Source: JAFGTF01 sp035527995 (GTDB taxonomy: Bacteria; Spirochaetota; B62-G9; DRHN01). Taken from it: a stretch of 17,954 nucleotides of DNA. The position numbers and the translations under genes are program-made. The notes below the pieces were generated by a model that did not search any database, was not told where the DNA came from, and saw nothing but the letters and a program-made list of their open reading frames with translations. Below, piece after piece: positions 1 through 4,561 of this stretch; position 1 is the first letter of the stretch, and every line of letters begins with the position of its first letter. The DNA is taken from contig DATKZJ010000198.1 in assembly GCA_035527995.1 (NCBI GenBank), forward strand, positions 1 to 17,954, read 5' to 3'.

Positions 1-54
1 GAACTTCAGGATCCTGTTGGCGTAGATAGCGCTCATATTATGGTTGATAATCAT
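1..54 (-). CDS. flaB: FlaB-type flagellin, N-terminal fragment (cut by window edge)
   Basis: The minus strand reads MIINHNMSAIYANRILKF, 18 codons, before the window ends. This is the conserved D0 start of spirochaete periplasmic flagellar core proteins and closely resembles the start of the complete flagellin at 499-1359. The ATG occupies 52-54, and an AAGGAGGG ribosome site (62-69 on the opposite strand) stands seven bases upstream. FlaB proteins polymerise into the core of the periplasmic flagellum. The gene lies downstream of the other flaB in the same orientation, so this is a tandem flagellin pair. Only the N-terminus is visible, so the length and integrity of the gene are unknown. Confidence 0.88.
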   Translation of the reverse strand, partial: MIINHNMSAIYANRILKF

Positions 55-76
55 AAAGCTACCCTCCTTGACTGTT

Positions 77-104
77 CCTGTGCCTCCCTGCACAGGGTTT
101 TTTT
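77..104 (+). terminator. Terminator-like hairpin with T7 tract, antisense to flaB leader
   Basis: CCTGTGC (77-83) pairs perfectly with GCACAGG (90-96) around a six-base loop, and seven T follow at 98-104. On the plus strand this has the form of an intrinsic terminator, yet no plus-strand gene precedes it. On the minus strand the same hairpin lies in the flaB leader just upstream of the ribosome site and presents AGGGAG in its loop. Which strand it serves is not decidable from sequence. Confidence 0.4.
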
Positions 105-281
105 CAAGGTTGTCTCCTTGCAGCTGCATGACTTAAAGGGACGACGATTACCAGGACGCGCGCTTTCCTTTCATCCCCTTCACCGTATCCCCCTCTCGAG
201 AGAGGAATACAGGCATACCGCTTTAAGACCAACAACTAAAATTAGGCCCCCTGAAGGGCCACCCCGCCGTGAGGCACGCCT

Positions 282-310
282 CTATGCGTCCGAAGGACGC
301 ATAGTTTTTT
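282..310 (+). terminator. Terminator-like hairpin with T6 tract
   Basis: CTATGCGTCC (282-291) pairs perfectly with GGACGCATAG (295-304) around a three-base loop, followed by six T at 305-310. It has textbook intrinsic-terminator form on the plus strand. No recognised plus-strand gene lies upstream, so it may end a short antisense or small RNA, or act as a leader hairpin on the minus strand. Confidence 0.45.
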
Positions 311-403
311 ACAGAACGATGCCCACAAGGGGCTTAAGATAAGTTGCTGGCGACAGTTGGATCAAGGAGGAGGGTGAGTGTACACTATGTCAAAGATCGA
401 TCC

Positions 404-434
404 CGGGCTCGCCGAACGCTCTTCGGCGAGCCCG
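404..434 (-). terminator. 13-bp perfect hairpin between the flagellin genes
   Basis: Bases 404-416 and 422-434 form a perfect 13-bp GC-rich stem with a five-base loop. It lies about 65 bases beyond the stop of the upstream flaB. There is no T tract on either side, so it may protect or end the flaB messenger with another factor rather than act as a simple intrinsic terminator. Confidence 0.4.
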
Positions 435-468
435 TAAAACGCCTTAAAACTTCTAAACTACCTCTTAC

Positions 469-495
469 ATTTCTGGTATCTCGGATACCAGAAAT
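469..495 (-). terminator. 12-bp perfect hairpin directly after flaB stop
   Basis: ATTTCTGGTATC (469-480) pairs perfectly with bases 484-495 around a three-base loop. It begins three bases past the flaB TAA stop. The position fits a 3' stabilising hairpin or the first part of a terminator for the flagellin messenger, but no U tract follows on the minus strand. Confidence 0.45.
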
Positions 496-498
496 ACG

Positions 499-1359
499 TT
501 AACGAAACAACTGCAGTACGCTCTGAGGCCTGATATTCGCCTGGGCGAGCATTGCAGTTCCGGACTGGATCAGAATCTGGTTCTTCGTGAACTGGACCAT
601 CTGCTCGGCGATATCTGTATCTCTTATCCGGGACTCTGCCGCCTGCATGTTCTCGTATCCGGACATAAGGCCCTTGGTCGCATACTCGAGCCTCGTTTGG
701 TATGCGCCGAGGTCCGCCCTCTGCTTCGATACCGCCGTGAGAGCCTGATCGACAACACCGATTATTCTGTTCGCCCTCTCAGGCGTTTCAATCGACATCG
801 TCTGGCCGGTTGAGAACTCCTTCATCTTGAGACCCACCGAAGTCATTGTCTGGATATACACCTGCTCACGCTGGTCCATATTCGCCCCTATATGGAACCA
901 CATCGATGCAGCCGGCGTGTTTTCACCGGTCGGCTTCGCAAATCTACCAGTGAGCATGTTCATACTGTTGAACTGCGCATGCGAGGCAACACGATCGATC
1001 TCGTCAATGAGCTGAGAAACCTCGACCTGGATCTGCATTCTATCCTCTTCCGTGTAGATACCGTTCGAGGACTGAACAGCAAGCTCCCTGATACGTTGCA
1101 GTATGTCCTGGATCTCCTGGAGATATCCTTCAGAGGTCTGGATAAAGGATATTCCGTCCTCGGCATTCGAGGCGGCCCTTCTCATACCCCTGAGCTGGGA
1201 CCTCATCTTTTCGGAAACGGCAAGACCGGACGCATCGTCGCCCGCACGGTTGATCCTCATGCCGGAAGCGAGCTTTTCGATGTCCTTGTTGATGGCCCAG
1301 TCGTTGAACTTATTGATTCGGTGGGCGAAGATTGCACTGATGTTGTGGTTAATAATCAT
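499..1359 (-). CDS. flaB: Flagellin FlaB (periplasmic flagellar filament core protein)
   Basis: The product is 286 residues, the usual size for spirochaete FlaB. Residues 1-140 form the conserved N-terminal D0/D1 part (MIINHN start, MRINRAGDDASGLAVSEKMR at 34-53, LQRIRELAVQ at 87-96). A short variable middle follows, then the C-terminal D1/D0 part (about 190-286), ending QSVLQLFR. FlaB subunits are exported by the flagellar type III apparatus and build the core of flagella lying in the periplasm. An AAGGAGGAAG ribosome site sits just before the ATG at 1357-1359, which supports this start. The gene has a leader of at least 200 bases with several hairpins and is followed by two strong hairpins. 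A second flaB follows in tandem. Identification is by motif recognition and is firm. Confidence 0.95.
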   Translation of the reverse strand: MIINHNISAIFAHRINKFNDWAINKDIEKLASGMRINRAGDDASGLAVSEKMRSQLRGMRRAASNAEDGISFIQTSEGYLQEIQDILQRIRELAVQSSNGIYTEEDRMQIQVEVSQLIDEIDRVASHAQFNSMNMLTGRFAKPTGENTPAASMWFHIGANMDQREQVYIQTMTSVGLKMKEFSTGQTMSIETPERANRIIGVVDQALTAVSKQRADLGAYQTRLEYATKGLMSGYENMQAAESRIRDTDIAEQMVQFTKNQILIQSGTAMLAQANIRPQSVLQLFR

Positions 1360-1384
1360 CTCTTCCTCCTTGAAGTTGGTGTGT

Positions 1385-1413
1385 GCGGTTTAGATTTTCA
1401 GGACCTAAACCGC
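1385..1413 (-). promoter_or_regulatory. flaB leader hairpin nearest the start codon
   Basis: GCGGTTTAG (1385-1393) pairs perfectly with CTAAACCGC (1405-1413), loop of 11 bases. It ends about 10 bases upstream of the flaB ribosome site on the minus-strand transcript. Confidence 0.5.
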
Positions 1414-1417
1414 TTAG

Positions 1418-1450
1418 GGACATTTAAGCCCTACGGACTTAAATATGCCC
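1418..1450 (-). promoter_or_regulatory. flaB leader hairpin, middle
   Basis: ATTTAAG (1422-1428) pairs with CTTAAAT (1438-1444). The stem extends outward through one more pair, a mismatch and a GGG/CCC clamp (1418-1420 with 1448-1450). Confidence 0.45.
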
Positions 1451-1451
1451 C

Positions 1452-1482
1452 TGTAGAATGCACTATTTCTGCGCATTCTACA
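1452..1482 (-). promoter_or_regulatory. flaB leader hairpin, distal
   Basis: TGTAGAATGC (1452-1461) pairs perfectly with GCATTCTACA (1473-1482) around an 11-base loop. The stop codon of the short leader ORF (1478-1480) lies within one arm, so ribosomes finishing that ORF would disturb this stem if the ORF is translated. Confidence 0.5.
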
Positions 1483-1555
1483 CGGCATCCATGCCAAAAA
1501 GTTGCAACAAATTGATGTAAGTTTTGAAAAATATAGTGTGGTTGTTTTGGGGCAT
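1478..1555 (-). CDS. Possible 25-residue flaB leader peptide
   Basis: An ATG at 1553-1555 opens a 25-codon ORF ending TAG at 1478-1480, inside a leader hairpin. AAGGAGGTG, a full match to the usual anti-Shine-Dalgarno partner, abuts the ATG at 1556-1564, but the two-base spacing from AGGAGG is tighter than ideal. The peptide begins MPQNNH and is rich in hydrophobic residues, with no recognised family. It could be a leader peptide coupling ribosome movement to the flaB hairpins, or merely an open frame beside a CsrA-like site. Low confidence. Confidence 0.25.
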   Translation of the reverse strand: MPQNNHTIFFKTYINLLQLFGMDAV

Positions 1556-1556
1556 C

Positions 1557-1568
1557 ACCTCCTTGTAT
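1557..1568 (-). promoter_or_regulatory. CsrA-like binding motif in flaB leader
   Basis: The minus strand reads AUACAAGGAGGU, which agrees with the published CsrA selection consensus RUACARGGAUGU at 11 of 12 positions. A second GGA is displayed in the hairpin loop at 1585-1590, about 20 bases upstream. CsrA is known to repress flagellin translation in Bacillus and to affect FlaB in Borrelia. Binding here is an inference. No csrA or fliW gene lies in the window. Confidence 0.4.
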
Positions 1569-1575
1569 GTGTACC

Positions 1576-1599
1576 GCTAAAAACCTCCATGTTTTTAGC
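1576..1599 (-). promoter_or_regulatory. Hairpin presenting GGA in its loop
   Basis: GCTAAAAAC (1576-1584) pairs perfectly with GTTTTTAGC (1591-1599). On the minus-strand RNA the six-base loop is AUGGAG, the favoured display of a CsrA-type GGA. Confidence 0.4.
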
Positions 1600-1755
1600 T
1601 GCTACCGATTTTTTCAAGCTCGGACTCTTTTTGCCTATCGAATCCGAAACTCGAAGGGTCCTTTTAGCCTCCGGTTAAAAAACAGTTTGCCTCATTCTAT
1701 CTATCGGCCGGTTCACTGAAGAACTTAAGAGGAATTATCTTTACCCCGGCTGTTT

Positions 1756-2212
1756 TCAAAGGACCGCTCGAACGAACAGTTTTGGAAACCCTATCTCAGG
1801 ATCGTTTTTCCTACAAGCCTCTGTCTCCAGGAGCTCAACCAAAACCACCTCGGATAACTGCCAGGCCTTGACCCCTGTCCTTTGAGCATCCTGTGCTTAC
1901 CTTCCCATTCCGGCCCGCAGAGACGTGCATGTGAAGCGCGGGCCTCCCCTCTTCATCAGGAAAGATCGTTCCTATCTCCATCACCTTATGCACCCCTTCA
2001 AGCTCGTACACGAAAGGAACTACAGGCCGAGAGGCCTCGTTAACGGGCCCCACCACTATTTTTGAGCCTTTCTGTGCTCCCCCTAAGAGCATGCAGTATC
2101 CCCGCTGGACCCTCTTCTCTTCTGCAAACTTCTCTATGACACCCGGTATCATATCTCCGTCATCGAGACTTAAGATGAATACCCTTCCCTGAGACGCTTC
2201 ACAGTAGCGCAT
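1756..2212 (-). pseudogene. PPC/DUF296-domain protein, frameshifted near its C-terminus
   Basis: From the ATG at 2210-2212, which follows a strong AAAGGAGG site with seven-base spacing, the frame encodes a PPC (plants and prokaryotes conserved, DUF296) domain: MRYCEASQGR at the start, then GGAQKGSKIVVGP, YELEGVHKV, GTIFPDEEGRPALHMHVSAG and a TGC motif. After that Cys (codon 1886-1888) the open frame drifts into SKDRGQGLAV and stops at 1835. A shift of one base between 1873 and 1885 restores the expected ending, GVKAWQLSEVVLVELLE, which runs on to a TGA at 1756-1758 and gives about 151 residues, the normal family size. Bacterial PPC proteins are small trimeric proteins of unclear function with a conserved His-rich site (LHMH here). 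The frameshift is either a real mutation or a sequencing error. A longer open start exists at 2350 but lacks support. Confidence 0.8.
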
Positions 2213-2332
2213 TGCATTTCCTCCTTTCGCAAACCGGCCTGTCTCGGCTTCTTGTAAGATACAGTCAAGATACCGCTCCATGAGGCCAGGATGTAGGTTT
2301 TTTCGTATGAAAAGAGGTGGTAGTTGTTGCCG

Positions 2333-2505
2333 GCGGATATGCAAGTTCACATATTTCTACTACTGAATGACTTTAAATGACAACCCTGTTCTGCGGAAAT
2401 ATGCACGCATATTTCTACTATCCCGTGAGGGAAAATGACAGTAAATGACAACCCGTCTCAGCGGAAATATGTGTACATATTTCTACTATCCCGTGACTGG
2501 AAATG
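2333..2505. repeat. Cluster of three palindrome-bearing repeat units
   Basis: CATATTTCTACTA recurs at 2350, 2408 and 2476, giving periods of 58 and 68 bases. Each copy forms the right arm of a palindrome: GAAATATG (2396-2403) with CATATTTC (2408-2415), GAAATATG (2464-2471) with CATATTTC (2476-2483), and a worn version at 2336-2357. The spacer between units is also conserved (TAAATGACAACCC in both), and TACTATCCCGTGA follows the second and third palindromes. The cluster lies between the PPC gene and a dead transposase. It could be an intergenic REP-like repeat, an array of operators, or an old insertion-sequence end. Confidence 0.75.
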
Positions 2506-2509
2506 CATA

Positions 2510-2535
2510 TCCCGCTCGTCGGCAGGCAAGCGGGA
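2510..2535. repeat. Short inverted repeat
   Basis: TCCCGCT (2510-2516) pairs with AGCGGGA (2529-2535) around a 12-base loop. It separates the palindromic repeats from the transposase remnant. No T tract follows. Confidence 0.35.
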
Positions 2536-2581
2536 AGCTGTCGAAAACAGTAGGCAGCGACTTAAAAACCGCCCTCCTTAG

Positions 2582-2995
2582 AAGAGGAGAGGAGCCTTTA
2601 ACAAGGTGCCCGCAGTCGGCATTCTCGAATGAAATGGTGTCGTAAAGGTCGAAGCCTTGAGAGATGCAAAAATCCTCCTGAATCTCACAATCAGAACGGT
2701 AAGACGAGGAAGTATCGTCCATACCGACTACGACTCTCTTATGTTCTTCAGGGTATCGGCATATCAATATTGAACATGAAAAATATTTCGCTTCGGGCAA
2801 AGCCCATATCAATGGTATCCCTGGGTTCCTGGAGTTTTTTAGAAAGTACGTTTGATTGAGTTTAATGGAATCTCCAGAGATAAAAAAATGGAGTCCAGAT
2901 ATATCAACCGAGATAATGGTATCTTTTCAGCTCATGGCTCAATGAGCTCACTGCTCAATATCTCTGTAATTTTATTCCAAAACGGTTATAATTAG
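2582..2995 (+). pseudogene. Decayed IS1595-family (ISXO2-like) transposase, C-terminal part
   Basis: Three pieces of plus-strand reading frame together resemble the catalytic half of ISXO2-like transposases. From 2582: KRRGAFNKVPAVGILE, a TGA stop at 2630, then NGVVKVEALRDAKILL and VRRGSIVHTDYDSLMF, where VHTD matches the family's second catalytic Asp. After a frameshift near 2745: GYRHINIEHEKYFASGKAHI, then NGI, the conserved HINGI motif. After another shift near 2845: VRLIEFNGISRDK and RYINRDNGI, which match the usual C-terminal run. The N-terminal half is missing, and one stop and two frameshifts make it non-functional. Family assignment is by motif order and I consider it solid. The 101-bp repeat begins at its tail. 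Confidence 0.75.
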
Positions 2996-3082
2996 TTCTT
3001 GGTGAATGATTAGTATGTTCAACAAGAAAAGACATTGATGAATAAGTTGGTTTCATTTAACTATTTCACTTTCAATTAATTA
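2982..3082 (+). repeat. Dispersed 101-bp repeat, copy 1
   Basis: This stretch matches 10391-10491 in the same orientation, with about six substitutions in the 86 bases from TTCTTGGTGAATGATTAGTA onward (about 93% identity by eye). The match starts inside the tail of the decayed transposase. This copy lacks the right-hand inverted end present near copy 2, so it may be truncated. Confidence 0.85.
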
Positions 3083-3153
3083 GCCTATCTTTTAAAAGTG
3101 GAGGGCTGGCCAGTCCTGAAACCGGGCGGCGCCTTTTACCGGAAATTATCGAT

Positions 3154-4095
3154 ATGAATAGAAAAATAGCAGACGATACTCCTCGCTTTCCCCTTTGCGT
3201 TGCTTCGATCGACGTCGGTTCGAACGCGATCCGTTTCCTTGCGGCAGAGTTCGAAAACTTGACGTCGTTCAGCCCGGTCTTTGCTGACCGCTATCCGCTG
3301 AGGCTCGGGCACGACGCCTTTTTTTCGGGAAGGTTGACCCAAAACAGTATCGAACGCGCGGTCACTGGCCTGAAGGGCTTTGCCGACCACATTGAACGTC
3401 TCAGTATAAGAAGGTACAGGGCAGTTGCAACTTCTGCTGTCAGGGAGAGCGAGAACGGTGATACCCTTTTAGCGAGAGCTCGGGAGGAAACCGGCATCGA
3501 GATAGAAAGTATCTCGAGCCGGGAGGAAGCACGGCTCGTACTCCTCTCTGTAAAAAGTCGGGTCCGCCTCGGAGGAAAAAAGTGGATTCTCACCGACCTC
3601 GGCGGAGGAAGCGTCGAGGTCTCTCTCGTGACTGATACGGGTATTCTCTGGAGCGAATCGTACAGAATGGGCGCGGTGAGACTACTCGAAGAGCTCGCGG
3701 GGTCGGGCATGGAGCCGGGAAAGTTCCGAATGCTTCTTTCGGAGTATGTTGAGAAACTACATATACCCGCAGCTGTCTGGAAAAAGAAGCCTGCCGGATT
3801 CATTGCAACCGGTGGGAACATAGAAACAATCGCCTCACTTGTGGACCAGAGGGGAGAGGGGACTACGAGCAGGGTCTCCGTGGGAGAGCTCGGGAAACTC
3901 ATTAAAAAGCTCACCGGCCTCTCATTCACCGAGCGTGTCCGAGAACTCCACCTCAAGGAAGACCGCGCGGATGTAATCCTGCCGGCCTCACTGGTGTACG
4001 AGAGGCTTGCCGTTCTGGCGGGTGCAAAACAGATCATCGTTCCGCATGCGGATCTCCGTGAAGGCCTTGTGCTCGACCTCGTCTCCCCCGGGTAG
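3154..4095 (+). CDS. Ppx/GppA-family exopolyphosphatase or pppGpp phosphatase
   Basis: The 313-residue product has the actin-fold Ppx/GppA layout: a phosphate-1 loop ASIDVGSNAIRFL at 17-29, ATSAVRES at 92-99, a catalytic-Glu region SSREEARL at 121-128, the phosphate-2 loop TDLGGGSVEVSL at 147-158, ATGGNIET at 218-225, and RADVILPASLVYERL at 271-285. Family members hydrolyse inorganic polyphosphate or pppGpp in the cytoplasm. The length is that of the short, two-domain form without the C-terminal HD extension, so polyphosphate or nucleotide phosphatase activity cannot be separated by sequence here. The ATG at 3154 lacks a strong ribosome site, but no better start is visible. The gene stands alone, with mobile remnants upstream and a structured non-coding stretch downstream. 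Confidence 0.88.
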   Translation: MNRKIADDTPRFPLCVASIDVGSNAIRFLAAEFENLTSFSPVFADRYPLRLGHDAFFSGRLTQNSIERAVTGLKGFADHIERLSIRRYRAVATSAVRESENGDTLLARAREETGIEIESISSREEARLVLLSVKSRVRLGGKKWILTDLGGGSVEVSLVTDTGILWSESYRMGAVRLLEELAGSGMEPGKFRMLLSEYVEKLHIPAAVWKKKPAGFIATGGNIETIASLVDQRGEGTTSRVSVGELGKLIKKLTGLSFTERVRELHLKEDRADVILPASLVYERLAVLAGAKQIIVPHADLREGLVLDLVSPG

Positions 4096-4097
4096 TA

Positions 4098-4263
4098 CCC
4101 CTATCATAATTGGACCGACCCCGGAACAGCGAGAGGATGTGCGATAGGGGGCCGTAATCCCCGTTTCTCATGACCAACAGCAAACTATAAGTAACGGGGA
4201 TTGAAACCCCCACCCACAGGGAAACAGGCTTTTCAGCACTCGCTGCAGCGGACTTTCGAAAAG
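4098..4263. other. Non-coding stretch with strong inverted repeats
   Basis: Directly after the phosphatase stop come nested and serial inverted repeats: CCCCTATC (4098-4105) with GATAGGGG (4143-4150), AATCCCCGTT (4156-4165) with AACGGGGATT (4193-4202) around a 27-base loop, and CTTTTC (4229-4234) with GAAAAG (4258-4263) enclosing the 10-base palindrome CGCTGCAGCG (4241-4250). No ORF fits. I compared it mentally with SRP, RNase P, tmRNA, TPP, cobalamin and c-di-GMP-I signatures and found no match. It may be a structured RNA, a terminator region, or decayed repeat DNA. Confidence 0.45.
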
Positions 4264-4472
4264 AGTGAAGGCTTCAGCCAGAACAATCGGCCGGAACCAG
4301 GACGGTATTCATCCTGTACTGCGGGTCCTCACTCCTGTTTTAAACATTAATGTACTTCAGTGTATTTGGGAAATTCTGTATGAAAGAAACTTCTCTCCTG
4401 CTATGAAAAAATAATTTCCGCGCAGCTCCCTTTCGGGGGGCAGCCTCCCTCCTCGTACGAACTATTATTCAA
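4264..4472. other. Intergenic region without recognised gene
   Basis: No supported gene lies here. It includes a copy of the palindromic 12-mer ACATTAATGTAC at 4344-4355, also found at 15997-16008, in otherwise unremarkable sequence before the ABC operon promoter. Confidence 0.5.
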
Positions 4473-4501
4473 TTGACATTTTAACGGCTTAAAAGTATTG
4501 T
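4473..4501 (+). promoter_or_regulatory. Sigma-70-like promoter of the ABC transporter operon
   Basis: A perfect TTGACA (-35, 4473-4478) is followed by exactly 17 bases and TATTGT (-10, 4496-4501). Transcription would start near 4508. This lies after the ATG at 4502, so translation must begin downstream, at 4562. The same hexamer pair and spacing precede tsaD at 17125. Confidence 0.75.
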
Positions 4502-4561
4502 ATGTCAATCATCAATAATAATGATAATTCTATTTCACAAAACAAAAAGAAGGAGCACAGC

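Larger units (their letters stand above)
55..498 (-). promoter_or_regulatory. Inter-flagellin region and leader of the downstream flaB
   Basis: These 444 bases separate the two flaB genes and I see no convincing gene in them. Read on the minus strand they contain, in order, a 12-bp perfect hairpin directly after the upstream flaB stop, a 13-bp perfect hairpin (404-434), a 10-bp hairpin (282-304), a GGCCC/GGGCC pair (245-260), a small CAAGG/CCTTG hairpin (105-120), and a 7-bp hairpin (77-96) just before the ribosome site. CARGGA-like motifs occur at 112-121 and in the ribosome site, with a GGGA in the loop of the 77-96 hairpin. I could not identify a convincing sigma-28 or sigma-70 promoter, though one must exist if the downstream flaB is transcribed independently. 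Confidence 0.5.
1360..1755 (-). promoter_or_regulatory. Long structured leader and upstream region of flaB
   Basis: This 396-base region before flaB carries no long gene. Reading toward flaB on the minus strand, there is a hairpin at 1576-1599 with ATGGAG in its loop, an ACAAGGAGGTG motif at 1556-1566 followed at once by ATG, a short ORF, then hairpins at 1484-1495, 1452-1482, 1418-1450 and 1385-1413. The last one ends about 25 bases before the flaB start codon. I did not find a convincing sigma-28 (TAAA-N15-GCCGATAA) match. The arrangement suggests post-transcriptional control of flagellin synthesis, which is an inference. Confidence 0.5.

Noticed and set aside
40..342. Plus-strand 100-residue ORF overlapping the flaB start
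   Set aside because: It covers two terminator-like hairpins and the flaB leader, is Arg/Pro-rich in a way typical of chance frames, and resembles no family.
892..1515. 207-residue plus-strand ORF antisense to flaB
   Set aside because: It is a shadow of the strongly conserved flagellin on the other strand and has no recognisable domain.
1551..1566. Resemblance of GGCATCACCTCCTTG to the 3' end of 16S rRNA
   Set aside because: It is simply the complement of a full-length Shine-Dalgarno sequence on the minus strand; no rRNA sequence flanks it.
2486..2812. 108-residue minus-strand ORF
   Set aside because: It is antisense to the decayed transposase, whose motifs explain the region better.
3291..4037. 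248-residue minus-strand ORF antisense to the Ppx/GppA gene
   Set aside because: The plus strand has the full set of family motifs, and the antisense product is Ser/Arg-rich low-complexity sequence.
4201..4330. Possible c-di-GMP-I riboswitch (ACAGGGAAAC followed by paired segments)
   Set aside because: The invariant GGACGCAAAGCC-type core is missing, and the region lies upstream of the operon promoter.
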